This document shows, piece by piece, positions 1 through 8,117 of a stretch of DNA of 64,000 bases. The notes under the pieces are model-generated. The model saw only the letters and a program-made list of their open reading frames with translations, was not told the origin of the DNA and ran no database searches. Each line of letters starts with the position of its first letter. Within the stretch, counting starts at the first letter, position 1. The translations under genes were made by a program, and so were the position numbers. Source of the stretch: Saccharothrix coeruleofusca (lineage in GTDB: Bacteria; Actinomycetota; Actinomycetes; Mycobacteriales; Pseudonocardiaceae); assembly GCF_014648515.1 (NCBI RefSeq), contig NZ_BMRG01000006.1, positions 21,828-85,827 of the forward strand. Direction: 5' to 3'.

Positions 1-369
1 GGGCGGCAGGTGGAACAGCGAGTACCAGGCCAGCACACCGGTCAGCGAGCCGTCGGCGTGTCCGAGGGCGGTCATGCTGCCCTCCTCGAAGCGCAGGCCG
101 GGGTGCAGCTCGCGGGCGCGGGCGACCATCCCCGGCGAGAGGTCAACGCCGAACGCCTCGACGCCCGAGGCGCGCAGGTGGGCCGTCACGTGGCCGGGGC
201 CGCAGCCGACGTCGGCCACCGGTCCGGGGCCCGCCAGCTCGGCGAAGGCGGCCAGCATGGCCCGGTCCAGCGGCCTGCGCGCGAGCTCCCGCTCGTACTG
301 GGCCCCGTAGTGGGCGGCGACGGCGTCGTAGGACGCGCGCGTGGTGGTCAGGTAGGACGGCTCGGTCAC
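1..369 (-). CDS. Class I SAM-dependent methyltransferase, 3' part cut by window edge
   Basis: The visible N-terminal 123 residues read through to the left window edge, so the C-terminus is missing. A Rossmann-type SAM-binding motif is clear: VADVGCGPGHVTAHL at about residues 50-64, followed by the acidic VDLSPGMV strand end near residue 75. This is the pattern of small-molecule or ubiquinone/menaquinone-type methyltransferases. The GTG start is preceded by GAGGAG at good spacing. It lies 44 nt downstream of the DivIVA-repeat gene on the same strand and may be cotranscribed with it. The substrate cannot be deduced. Confidence 0.85.
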   Translation of the reverse strand, partial: MTEPSYLTTTRASYDAVAAHYGAQYERELARRPLDRAMLAAFAELAGPGPVADVGCGPGHVTAHLRASGVEAFGVDLSPGMVARARELHPGLRFEEGSMTALGHADGSLTGVLAWYSLFHLPP

Positions 370-413
370 CGGGCTCCTCGTGGTCGCGAAGCGGTCGCGG
401 GGTGGTCGCTGGT

Positions 414-1640
414 TCAGCGGCCCCGGCGGCGCAGCTCTTCGGCCAGCAGCGGCATCAGCTCGTCCACGTAGTCGCAGTCGTAGCCCTGGCCCGCCATCAG
501 CGACAGCGCGAACCTGGCCTTGGCCACCTCCGCCGAGGTGGCCCCGATCATGCCGTCCAGCGCGATGCCGACCTCCTCCAGCACCCGGTCCACCTGCGAG
601 GTGCGATAACCGCGCTGGTTGGGAGCGGCCAGCGGGATCTTGATCAGGCGCAGCTGCTTCCACGAGCTGATCGGCGGCAGCGCGGCGGGCCGGGGTGGGC
701 CTTCGCCCAGCTGCTTCTCCACCCTGGCCAGGAACGCGTCGACCTCGGTCTCGTCGTAGCCGCGCCTGCCGAAGATCGGGCGGCTGAACCGGGCCTCGCG
801 GACCTCCTGCGCGGTCAGGTCGTCCTGGCCCAGCAGCGTCTTCTCGATGCGGTCCAGGAACTTGTCCACCTGCGACTCCTGGTAGCCGCGGCTGCCCCTG
901 GCGGGCTTGCCGAACGCGACCGTGCGCACGTCCCTGGCGGTCAGCGGGCGGGTGCCGGGGCCGGGGCGGGGCCGCACCGGCGGCGGCGGGACGGGCCGGG
1001 CGGGGGGCGCCGGGCGCGGCGGCGTGCGCTCCAGGGTCACCACCACCAGGTCCAGGAAGGTGTCCACGTCGTCCTCGTCGTAGCCGACCTGGCCCGCCGG
1101 GGCGTAGCCGAACTCGGCCTCCTGCACCTCCAGCGCGGTCAGGTCGTCCTGGCCGCGCAGGGTGGCCTCGATGCGTTCGAGGAACGCGTCGATCTCGCCC
1201 TCCTCGTAGCCGCGGTTGCCCGGTCTGGGCTTGTGGAAGCGCACGCCTCGGACGTCCTGCGGGGTCAGCCGGGGCGCGGGGCGCATCCCGGTGGACGTGG
1301 CGTGCGCGCCGGTGGCCGGGGCCACGGCCTGCCTGCGCTGCGGGGTCGACCTGAGCGTCTCGGCCACCAGCTCCAGGAAGGCGTCCACCTCCGCCGCGTG
1401 GTAGCCGGGGCGGGCGGGGCGGAAGCGCATCCGGCGCACGTCCTGCTCGGTCACGTCGTCGCGACCGCGCAGCGTCTCCTCGACGCGGTCGAGGAAGGCG
1501 TCGACCTGGGACTCGTCGTAGCCCGGCAGGCCGGGGGGCGGCCGGTGGAAGGTGACCTGGCGCAAGTCCTGCGCCGTCAGCAACGGCGCAGGATGAGCCG
1601 GCCTGCGCAGCTGGCGCGCGTCGTACCCCGCCCGATCCAC
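414..1640 (-). CDS. DivIVA-domain protein with eight short repeats
   Basis: About 408 residues made of eight copies of a DivIVA-type segment with the core pattern GY-x4-VDxFLxxVExTL, for example GYDESQVDAFLDRVEETL. The copies fall into four pairs separated by Pro/Arg-rich linkers. DivIVA/Wag31 proteins bind curved membrane at poles and septa; here only the N-terminal-like segment is repeated and no long coiled coil follows. I chose the GTG at 1640 because AAGGAGG lies 5 nt upstream; a GTG at 1655 is also in frame but has the Shine-Dalgarno sequence inside its own reading frame. It is divergent from the acyl-AMP ligase gene. A smaller four-repeat relative is at 4174-4686. The cellular role is unknown. 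Confidence 0.85.
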   Translation of the reverse strand: MDRAGYDARQLRRPAHPAPLLTAQDLRQVTFHRPPPGLPGYDESQVDAFLDRVEETLRGRDDVTEQDVRRMRFRPARPGYHAAEVDAFLELVAETLRSTPQRRQAVAPATGAHATSTGMRPAPRLTPQDVRGVRFHKPRPGNRGYEEGEIDAFLERIEATLRGQDDLTALEVQEAEFGYAPAGQVGYDEDDVDTFLDLVVVTLERTPPRPAPPARPVPPPPVRPRPGPGTRPLTARDVRTVAFGKPARGSRGYQESQVDKFLDRIEKTLLGQDDLTAQEVREARFSRPIFGRRGYDETEVDAFLARVEKQLGEGPPRPAALPPISSWKQLRLIKIPLAAPNQRGYRTSQVDRVLEEVGIALDGMIGATSAEVAKARFALSLMAGQGYDCDYVDELMPLLAEELRRRGR

Positions 1641-1728
1641 CCGAACCTCCTTCACGTCTGTACCGGGGAGTATCGCGTTAAGGGGGTGGACTTGTTTCGT
1701 CCTATCGGGTTAATGAGACGACGCGTTC

Positions 1729-1734
1729 TAGGCT
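1729..1734 (+). promoter_or_regulatory. TAGGCT -10 box, leaderless start of the acyl-AMP ligase gene
   Basis: TAGGCT lies exactly 7 nt before the ATG at 1742 and there is no Shine-Dalgarno sequence. This is the usual layout of leaderless actinobacterial mRNAs. The same arrangement recurs at 11473, 19651 and 21583. Confidence 0.55.
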
Positions 1735-1741
1735 GGCGCGC

Positions 1742-3388
1742 ATGAGTCGGTTCGTGGACACGATGGTGGCGACCGCGGCGAGCGCAGGCGGCCGCGTCCG
1801 GGGCATGACGACGGGGGAACCGAACTCCCCGACGCACCGGACGTGGGCGCAGGTGCACGAGCACGCGCGGCGGGCGGCGGGCGCGCTGGTCGCGGACGGG
1901 GTCGCGCCCGGCGCGGCGGTCGCCGTGCTGGCGGGCGACCCGGCGGCCATCGCGCCCGCCGTGCAGGCCGTGTGGCTGGCGGGCGGCAGCACCACCATGC
2001 TGCACCAGCCGACCCCGCGCACCGACCTGGGCGAGTGGGCCGCCGACACGGTCCGCGTGCTGCGCATGATCGGCGCGGAGCTGGTGCTGCTGGGCGCCCC
2101 GTTCGACGCGCTGGCCCCGGTGCTGGACGAGCGCGGCATCCGCTACCGGCTGCTGGAGGCGCTGGACGGCGAGCCGCTGGCCGAACCGGTCGAGGTGCCC
2201 GAGTCCAGCCCGGCGCTGCTGCAGCTGACCAGCGGCTCCACCGCCGACCCGAAGGCGGTCCGGATCACCCACGGCAACCTGTGGTCCAACGCGCAGGGGA
2301 TGCGCGTGGCGGCCCAGCTGGACCCGGAGAACGACCGGATGGTCTCCTGGCTTCCGCTGTTCCACGACATGGGGATGGTCGGCTTCCTGACCGTGCCGAT
2401 GCTGCTGGGCATCGACCTGGTGAAGGTCACGCCCGCGGACTTCCTCGGCAGGCCGACCCTGTGGCCGGACCTGATCAGCCGGTACCGCGGCACCATCACC
2501 GCCGCGCCCAACTTCGCCTACGCCATCGTGGCCCGGCGGATGGCGGGCGTGGAGGCCGATGACGCGTTCGACCTCTCCTCGCTGCGCATCGCGCTCAACG
2601 GCGCAGAACCGATCGACCCGGCCGCGGTGCGCGCCTTCGTGTCGGCGGGGGAGCGCTTCGGGCTGCGGCCCGAGTGCGTGCTGTGCGCCTACGGCATGGC
2701 CGAGACGACGCTGGGCGTGGCGTTCGCGCCGGTGTTCACCGGCATGGCGGTGGACTCGGTCGACCAGGAGGAGCTGGCCGCCGGACGGCGCGCGGTGCCC
2801 TCCGACGCGCCCGACGCCAGGGTGTTCCCGCTGCTCGGACCGCCCCTGCCGGGGCTGGAGGTGCAGGTCGTCGACGAGTCGGGGGCGGTGCGCGGCGAGC
2901 GCGAGGTGGGGCAGCTGCGGGTGCGCGGCGAGGCGGTGACACCGGGCTACCTGACCGTGGACGGCCCGCTGGCCACCCAGGACGCCGAGGGCTGGCTGGA
3001 CACCGGCGACGAGGGCTACGTGGTGGACGGCCAGGTCGTCGTGTGCGGGCGGCGCAAGGACGTGATCATCATGGGCGGGCGCAACATCTACCCCACCGAC
3101 ATCGAGCGGGCCGCCACCTCGGTCGAGGGCGTGCGCGCGGGCAACGCGGTGGCCGTGCGGCTGGACGCGGGCACGCGGCGGGAGCGGTTCGCCGTGGTGG
3201 TCGAGTCCCGCCTGGCCGACCAGGAGGACGCGGTGCGGGACCTGCAGAAGCAGATCAGCGCGAAGGTGGTCGACGCGGTCGGCCTGCGCCCGTTCTCGAT
3301 CGTGGTGCTCCCGCCGGGCAGCCTGCCCAAGACCCCGTCCGGCAAGCTCCGCCGCTCCGCCGCCACCACCCTCGTCCCCGCCTCCTGA
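1742..3388 (+). CDS. Fatty acyl-AMP ligase / acyl-CoA synthetase (AMP-binding family)
   Basis: A 548-residue adenylate-forming enzyme expected to activate a carboxylic (fatty) acid with ATP. Motifs in order: the P-loop-like LTSGSTADPKAVRITHGN (about residues 161-178), SWLPLFHDMGMVG (201-213), YGMAETTLGV (317-326), the ATP/hinge region LDTGDEGYV (about 420) with GRRKDVIIMGGRNIYPTDIE (436-455), and the C-terminal TPSGKLRR, whose Lys completes adenylation. The FHDMGMVG and GRNIYPTDIE wording is typical of FadD32/FAAL-like ligases that hand acyl-AMP to a carrier protein, but a true CoA ligase is not excluded. No PKS or carrier protein is adjacent. The start appears leaderless. Confidence 0.9.
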   Translation: MSRFVDTMVATAASAGGRVRGMTTGEPNSPTHRTWAQVHEHARRAAGALVADGVAPGAAVAVLAGDPAAIAPAVQAVWLAGGSTTMLHQPTPRTDLGEWAADTVRVLRMIGAELVLLGAPFDALAPVLDERGIRYRLLEALDGEPLAEPVEVPESSPALLQLTSGSTADPKAVRITHGNLWSNAQGMRVAAQLDPENDRMVSWLPLFHDMGMVGFLTVPMLLGIDLVKVTPADFLGRPTLWPDLISRYRGTITAAPNFAYAIVARRMAGVEADDAFDLSSLRIALNGAEPIDPAAVRAFVSAGERFGLRPECVLCAYGMAETTLGVAFAPVFTGMAVDSVDQEELAAGRRAVPSDAPDARVFPLLGPPLPGLEVQVVDESGAVRGEREVGQLRVRGEAVTPGYLTVDGPLATQDAEGWLDTGDEGYVVDGQVVVCGRRKDVIIMGGRNIYPTDIERAATSVEGVRAGNAVAVRLDAGTRRERFAVVVESRLADQEDAVRDLQKQISAKVVDAVGLRPFSIVVLPPGSLPKTPSGKLRRSAATTLVPAS

Positions 3389-3407
3389 CCCCACCGACAC
3401 GCCCACC

Positions 3408-3592
3408 ACGCCCGTTCCCGGTGTCACCCACCCATGGGCGTGTTGGGCGTGTCGCCCGCGCGAGTCGAACCCTCAGACACCCTGAATTCAACGTTCGCGC
3501 ACCCTGACGCCCGCTCTCACCCACCTCGGGTAGTAGTTACCGGCCCTCTCACACCCCTCTGGTAGTACTTGCCGACGCACCAGGGGGGCGCG
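3408..3592. repeat. Dispersed intergenic element, copy a (short)
   Basis: This sits between the convergent ends of the acyl-AMP ligase gene and pth and has no plausible reading frame. It carries the element's ordered blocks: ACGCCCG...CGGTGTCACCCAC, then ATGGGCGTGTTGGGCGTGT with a GGGCG-TGT-CGCCC hairpin, the 18-mer CGCGAGTCGAACCCTCAG at 3459-3476, CGGGTAGTAGTTACCGGCC, and GGTAGTACTTGCCGACGCA. The right-hand inverted end found in copies b and d is missing. Confidence 0.8.
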
Positions 3593-3614
3593 GAAATCGC
3601 GCGCGGGAGTGGGG

Positions 3615-4184
3615 TCAGTGGAACTTGTTCTGGGCGGCTTCCAAGCCCAGCGACAGCAGGGCCTCGACGGCGTCCGCCGTGCGGTCCAGCTCGAAGCCCA
3701 GCTCCTTGCGCTCCGTCGCGGAGAAGTCGCGCAGCACGTAGTCCGCCGGGTCCATCCGGCCCGGCGGCCGGTCCACCCCGAACCGCACCCGGTGGTAGTC
3801 CTTGGTGCCCAGCGACTTGGTGATCGACCGCAGGCCGTTGTGCCCGTTCTCGCCGCCGCCCAGCTTCAGCCGCACCGTGCCGAAGGGCAGGTCCAGCTCG
3901 TCGTGCACGACGACGATCGACGCGGGCGGCACCTTGTAGAACTTCGCCGTCCCGGCCACCGGCCCGCCTGAGGTGTTCATGTAGCCGCGCGGCTTGGCCA
4001 GCACCACCCGGCGGCCCGCCAAACGGCCCTCCAGCACGTCCGCCCCACCCCGGTGCGCCTTGAACCTGCCGCCCACCCGGTCGGCCAGCACGTCGAGGAC
4101 CAGGAAGCCCGCGTTGTGCCGGTTGCCCTCGTACTTCGGGCCGGGGTTGCCAAGGCCGACTACCAGGGCCAGCTCATCGACCAC
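3615..4184 (-). CDS. pth: Peptidyl-tRNA hydrolase
   Basis: 189 residues, the normal size for bacterial Pth, which releases tRNA from prematurely dropped peptidyl-tRNA. The N-terminal signature [20 protein letters not shown] is present. Residues matching the E. coli active site are N13, H23 (catalytic), N70 (in GYMNTSG), D95 (in [12 protein letters not shown]) and N116 (in NGHNGLRS). It overlaps the 3' end of the upstream DivIVA-repeat gene by 11 nt, so it is translationally coupled to it. It closes the conserved actinobacterial series glmU-prs-rplY-pth. The 3' end faces the acyl-AMP ligase gene across repeat copy a. Confidence 0.97.
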   Translation of the reverse strand: MVDELALVVGLGNPGPKYEGNRHNAGFLVLDVLADRVGGRFKAHRGGADVLEGRLAGRRVVLAKPRGYMNTSGGPVAGTAKFYKVPPASIVVVHDELDLPFGTVRLKLGGGENGHNGLRSITKSLGTKDYHRVRFGVDRPPGRMDPADYVLRDFSATERKELGFELDRTADAVEALLSLGLEAAQNKFH

Positions 4185-4686
4185 GGGACCGCAACTCCTG
4201 CTCCAGCTCGTCCAACAGCGCGTCGACCGCGCGCACCTGGTAGCCCCGCCGCAGACCCGACGTGGTGCTGAACCTGGTGTGGCGGACCTCGTTCGCGCTC
4301 ATCCTGCCCTGGCCCTCCAGAGCGGCGGCGGCTCGGGTGAGGAAGGCGTCGACCTCGGTGCGATCGTATCCGCTCGACGCGCGGGGCAGCTTCACCGCCA
4401 GCAGGTCCGCGCCGCTGCGCAGCGCGGTCGGCGGCACGTGGCCGCTGCGCAGCTGCCACTCCAGCCTGGCCAGGAACTCGTCCACCGGCTGCTGGTCGTA
4501 CCCGCCGGGCACCTCGTGGAAGACCACCGAGCGCACCTGGTCGGGGTGCGGCCCGGCGTGCTGGGCCAGCGCGTTCGCGACGTGCCGCAGGAAGGCGTCC
4601 ACCTGGGCCGGGTCGTAGCCCCTGCCGCGCTTGCGGGGGAACGTGGTGCGCCGCACCAGCGCCGGGGTCAGGTGCGGCAACGGCAC
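4174..4686 (-). CDS. DivIVA-domain protein with four short repeats
   Basis: 170 residues containing four GY-x4-VDxFL segments ([56 protein letters not shown]) in two pairs. It is a short relative of the protein at 414-1640. It is inserted between rplY and pth, which are normally adjacent, and overlaps pth by 11 nt. The GTG start lies in the 3' arm of a strong hairpin (4679-4722) that also covers the G-rich stretch most likely to bind the ribosome. Expression may therefore depend on readthrough and unfolding. The function is unknown; a link to polar growth is a guess from the domain. Confidence 0.85.
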   Translation of the reverse strand: MPLPHLTPALVRRTTFPRKRGRGYDPAQVDAFLRHVANALAQHAGPHPDQVRSVVFHEVPGGYDQQPVDEFLARLEWQLRSGHVPPTALRSGADLLAVKLPRASSGYDRTEVDAFLTRAAAALEGQGRMSANEVRHTRFSTTSGLRRGYQVRAVDALLDELEQELRSRGR

Positions 4687-4722
4687 GCCACCCCCACCAG
4701 CCGGTGGGGGAGGCGTGCCGTT
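4679..4722 (-). terminator. Long hairpin after rplY overlapping the DivIVA-repeat start codon
   Basis: An 11-bp arm (AACGGCACGCC with GGCGTGCCGTT), one A-A mismatch, then an 8-bp arm (CCCCCACC with GGTGGGGG) closing on a 4-nt loop. It begins 22 nt after the rplY stop, as expected for a terminator, but has no T-tract. The downstream GTG (4684-4686) and its G-rich upstream region are inside the stem. Confidence 0.7.
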
Positions 4723-4744
4723 CGACCAGCCCGACGTGGTGGGC

Positions 4745-5347
4745 TCAGCTCTCTTCGGTGGCCTCGGACTCGCCGGCCGCGGTGTCGCCGTCCATCTCGG
4801 CGGCGGTGGGGGCGGCGCCGACGACCAGCACCAGGGCCTCCGGGTCGGTGACCAGGGTGGCGCCCTGCGGCAGGGCCAGCTCCGAGGCGTGGATCTGGGT
4901 GCCCGCCGCGACGCCCGCGATGGACAGCTCGACCTGCTCGGGGATGTTCAGCGCGTCGGCCTCGACCTGGAGCGTGGTCAGGTCCTGGGTGACCAGGGTG
5001 CCGGGGGCGGGCTCGCCGGTGACGACCACGGGCACCTCGACGGTGACCTTCTCGCCCCGCTGCACCAGCAGCAGGTCGACGTGCTCGATGTAGTTCTTGA
5101 TGGGGTGGGTGGTGACGGTCTTGGTCAGGGCGAGCTCGCTGGAGCTGTCGATGTCCAGCGTGAGCACCGCGTTCTGACCGTGCTCGCGGACGACACGGGC
5201 GAACTCCAGCGCCGGCAGAGCCAGGTGCTTCGGGTCGGAGCCGTGCCCGTAGAGCACCGCGGGGATCTTGCCGGCGCGACGGGTGCGGCGGGCAGCGCCC
5301 TTGCCGAACTCGGTGCGCTGCTCGGCGGCGAGACGGACCTCGGACAC
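4745..5347 (-). CDS. rplY: 50S ribosomal protein L25/general stress protein Ctc
   Basis: 200 residues, the long CTC/TL5 form. The N-terminal 5S rRNA-binding L25 domain (EVRLAAEQRTEFGKGAARRTRRAGKIPAVLYG, given here as residues 3 to about 34) is followed by the C-terminal beta domain, which carries LLLVQRGEKVTVEVPVVV at about residues 105-122. An acidic tail ending EATEES follows. The GTG start has AAGGAGA 8 nt upstream. It lies between prs and pth as in most actinobacteria and is followed by the 4679-4722 hairpin. Confidence 0.96.
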   Translation of the reverse strand: MSEVRLAAEQRTEFGKGAARRTRRAGKIPAVLYGHGSDPKHLALPALEFARVVREHGQNAVLTLDIDSSSELALTKTVTTHPIKNYIEHVDLLLVQRGEKVTVEVPVVVTGEPAPGTLVTQDLTTLQVEADALNIPEQVELSIAGVAAGTQIHASELALPQGATLVTDPEALVLVVGAAPTAAEMDGDTAAGESEATEES

Positions 5348-5545
5348 GGTGGGGCTCTCCTTACGATATGGCCTTTTGTACGTCGGGCGGGGCTGAGCGG
5401 GTGGCGGCCTGCGACGGAGGGGTGGCGCGGAGGGTACACACGCGCGGCACCACAACCGCCGCGTCGATCACGCCGAGCGTGGTGCTCGCCCTCGCCGAGG
5501 CAACCTGAACAGTGTAGGCCGACCGCGGGGAGGAGCCCTAATCGG

Positions 5546-5583
5546 GGTGCCCCGCGGGTGCTCAGCGGCACCGGCGGGGCACC
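5546..5583 (-). terminator. Intrinsic-type hairpin after prs
   Basis: Perfect 10-bp arms (GGTGCCCCGC / GCGGGGCACC) enclose a smaller GGTGC/GCACC stem, starting 8 nt past the prs stop. There is no T-run, as is common in high-GC actinobacteria. The 198 nt between this hairpin and rplY contain nothing else I recognise beyond the likely rplY promoter and ribosome-binding site. Confidence 0.65.
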
Positions 5584-5590
5584 ACCGGGC

Positions 5591-6574
5591 TCAGGCGTTG
5601 CCGTCGAACAGGCTCGTCACCGAGCCGTCCTCGAAGACCTCCTGGATCACCCGCGCCAGCAGCGGGGCGATCGGCAGCACGGTCATCGCGTCGAACCGCT
5701 TCTCCGCAGGGATCGGCAGGGTGTCGGTGAACACCACCTCGCGGGCACCGCAGTCGCGCAGCCGCTGCACGGCCGGGCCGGACAGCACCGGGTGGGTGGC
5801 CGCGATGACCACGTCCGAGGCGCCCTCGGCGAGCAGCTGGTCGACCGCCTTGGTGATCGTGCCGCCGGTGTCGATCATGTCGTCGATCACCACGCACAGC
5901 CGGTCCTTGACCTGGCCGACCACCCGGTTGGCGACCACCTCGTTGGGCCGCAGCGGGTCGCGGGTCTTGTGGATGAACGCGATCGGCGTGCCGCCGAGGG
6001 TGTCCGCCCACTTCTCCGCCAGCTTGGTCCGGCCCGCGTCCGGCGAGACCACGGTGATCTCGCGGCCCGCGTACTTGGCGCGGATGTGCTCGGCCAGCAG
6101 CGGCATGGCCCACAGGTGGTCCACCGGGCCGTCGAAGAAGCCCTGGATCTGCGCGGTGTGCAGGTCGACGGCCACCAGCCGGTCCGCGCCCGCGGTCTTG
6201 AACAGGTCGGCCACCAGCCGGGCGGAGATCGGCTCCCGGCCGCGGTGCTTCTTGTCCTGCCGCGCGTAGGGGTAGAACGGCATGATCACGGTGATCCGCT
6301 TGGCGGAGGCGCGCTTGAGCGCGTCCACCATGATCAGCTGCTCCATCAGCCACTGGTTGATCGGCGCGCAGTGGCTCTGCACGACGAACGCGTCGCACCC
6401 GCGCACCGACTCCTCGAACCGCACGAAGATCTCGCCGTTGGCGAAGTCGTAGGCCGACTGGGGGGTGACCGACACGTTCAGGTGCTTGGCGACCTGCTCG
6501 GTCAGCTCGGGGTAGGCGCGCCCGCCGAAGAGCATCAGGTTCTTCTTGGGTGTCCCGGACATCGTGGGGTTCAC
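5591..6574 (-). CDS. prs: Ribose-phosphate pyrophosphokinase (PRPP synthase)
   Basis: 327 residues. It converts ribose 5-phosphate and ATP into PRPP for purine, pyrimidine, histidine and tryptophan synthesis. Seen: the N-terminal LMLFGGRAYPELTEQVA, the RYAxQD/KH-type ATP region (PYARQDKKHRGREPIS), the flexible-loop DAGRTKLAEKWA, and the PRPP-binding loop CVVIDDMIDTGGTITKA. The GTG at 6574 is preferred over the ATG four codons in, because AAGAAGGG lies 8 nt before the GTG. The glmU stop is only 2 nt upstream, so the two genes are coupled. A terminator-like hairpin follows. Confidence 0.97.
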   Translation of the reverse strand: MNPTMSGTPKKNLMLFGGRAYPELTEQVAKHLNVSVTPQSAYDFANGEIFVRFEESVRGCDAFVVQSHCAPINQWLMEQLIMVDALKRASAKRITVIMPFYPYARQDKKHRGREPISARLVADLFKTAGADRLVAVDLHTAQIQGFFDGPVDHLWAMPLLAEHIRAKYAGREITVVSPDAGRTKLAEKWADTLGGTPIAFIHKTRDPLRPNEVVANRVVGQVKDRLCVVIDDMIDTGGTITKAVDQLLAEGASDVVIAATHPVLSGPAVQRLRDCGAREVVFTDTLPIPAEKRFDAMTVLPIAPLLARVIQEVFEDGSVTSLFDGNA

Positions 6575-6576
6575 GG

Positions 6577-8052
6577 TCAGCGCCCTTCTTCTGTCTTCTC
6601 GTTCTGCGACGCCAGCGCGCGTTCCGCCGCGGCGGCGGCGGGCGTTCCGGACCTGCGGGTGAGGACCCAGCCCTCCAGGTTGCGCTGGGGACCCCCGGAC
6701 ACGGCCAGCGCGCCGGGCGGCACGTCGCGCCGCAGCACGGTGCCCGCGCCGGTGTAGGCGCCGTCGCCGACGGTGACCGGGGCGACGAACATGTTGTCCG
6801 AGCCGGTGCGGCAGTGCGACCCGACGACGGTGCGGTGCTTGTTCACGCCGTCGTAGTTCACCGTGACGCTGGCCGCGCCGATGTTGCTGTGCTCGCCGAT
6901 CGTGGCGTCGCCGATGTAGCTCAGGTGCGGCACCTTGCTGCCCGTGCCGATCTCGGAGTTCTTCACCTCGACGAAGGTGCCGATCTTGCCCGCCTCGCCC
7001 AGCCGGGTGCCCGGCCGCAGGTAGGCGAAGGGGCCGACGGAGGCGCCGGGCCCGATCTCGGCCCCGCTGCCGTGCGTGCGCACCACCGACGCGCCCGCGC
7101 CGACCGCGCAGCCGCTGAGCGTGGTGTCCGGGCCGATGGTCGCGCCCTCGTCCACGGTGGTGCCCGCGCGCAGCTGCACGCCGGGCTCGACGAGCACGTC
7201 CCGCGCCAGCCGCACGTCCGCGTCCAGCCAGGTGGTGGCCGGGTCCACCACGGTGACGCCCTCGCGCATCCAGCGCTCGACGATCCGGCGGTTGAGCTCC
7301 GCGCCCAGCCTGGCCAGCTGCACCCGGTCGTTGACGCCCTCCACCAGCCACGGGTCGGCGGTGACCAGCGCGCCCACCCGGCCGCCGTCGCCGCGCGCGA
7401 TGGCCAGCACGTCGGTCAGGTACAGCTCGCCCTGGGCGTTGTCGGTGGACAGCCGGGACAGCGCGTCGCGCAGCACCGCCGCGTCGAAGGCGTACACGCC
7501 CGAGTTGATCTCGGTGATGGCCCGCTCGGCCTCGGTGGCGTCCTTCTGCTCGACGATGCCGCGCACCGAGCCGTCGGCGTCGCGCAGGATGCGCCCGTAG
7601 CCGGTCGGGTCGGCCACCACGGCGGTCAGCACGGTGACCGCGTTGCCCCGCTCGCCGTGCTCGACCAGCAGCCCGCGCAGCGCGTCGGTGTCCAGCAGCG
7701 GCACGTCGCCGTAGGTGACCACGACCGTGCCGGTCAGGTCGGGGGGCAGTTCGGCCAGGCCGCAGCCGACCGCGTGCCCGGTGCCCTTCTGCTCCTCCTG
7801 CACCGCCACCACGACCTTGCGGTCCAGGTCGGCGGCCAGGGTGTCGAGGTGCTCGGTGACCGCGGCGCGGCCGTGGCCGACCACGACGGCCAGGTGGGTC
7901 GGGTCGAGACCCGCCGCGGCCCGCACCGCGTGCTCCACCAGCGCGCGGCCGGCGAGGCGGTGCAGCACCTTGGGGGTGGCTGAGCGCATGCGGGTGCCTT
8001 CCCCCGCTGCGAGGACGATCGTGCTGACTGGGGTGGGGACACCCTCGAGCAT
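6577..8052 (-). CDS. glmU: Bifunctional N-acetylglucosamine-1-P uridyltransferase / glucosamine-1-P acetyltransferase
   Basis: 491 residues. It makes UDP-GlcNAc, the precursor of peptidoglycan. The N-terminal nucleotidyltransferase domain has [18 protein letters not shown] (about residues 14-31) and the metal-site [12 protein letters not shown]. The C-terminal left-handed beta-helix acetyltransferase follows, with hexapeptide repeats and [18 protein letters not shown] and [10 protein letters not shown]. The ATG has GGGAGAG 6 nt upstream. It heads the glmU-prs pair. Confidence 0.97.
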   Translation of the reverse strand: MLEGVPTPVSTIVLAAGEGTRMRSATPKVLHRLAGRALVEHAVRAAAGLDPTHLAVVVGHGRAAVTEHLDTLAADLDRKVVVAVQEEQKGTGHAVGCGLAELPPDLTGTVVVTYGDVPLLDTDALRGLLVEHGERGNAVTVLTAVVADPTGYGRILRDADGSVRGIVEQKDATEAERAITEINSGVYAFDAAVLRDALSRLSTDNAQGELYLTDVLAIARGDGGRVGALVTADPWLVEGVNDRVQLARLGAELNRRIVERWMREGVTVVDPATTWLDADVRLARDVLVEPGVQLRAGTTVDEGATIGPDTTLSGCAVGAGASVVRTHGSGAEIGPGASVGPFAYLRPGTRLGEAGKIGTFVEVKNSEIGTGSKVPHLSYIGDATIGEHSNIGAASVTVNYDGVNKHRTVVGSHCRTGSDNMFVAPVTVGDGAYTGAGTVLRRDVPPGALAVSGGPQRNLEGWVLTRRSGTPAAAAAERALASQNEKTEEGR

Positions 8053-8117
8053 CAGCGCTCTCCCTAGCTGAGTGCGTGCCTGCAGCGGGAAAGCCTGGCT
8101 CCCGCCAGGTGTCGATA

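Noticed and set aside
402-1745. Long plus-strand frame opposite the DivIVA-repeat gene
   Set aside because: The composition is low-complexity and the minus strand shows eight conserved repeats with a correct ribosome-binding site.
3408-3592. Insertion sequence remnant with transposase
   Set aside because: None of the four element copies contains a frame resembling a transposase; they are too short and carry only structured non-coding blocks.
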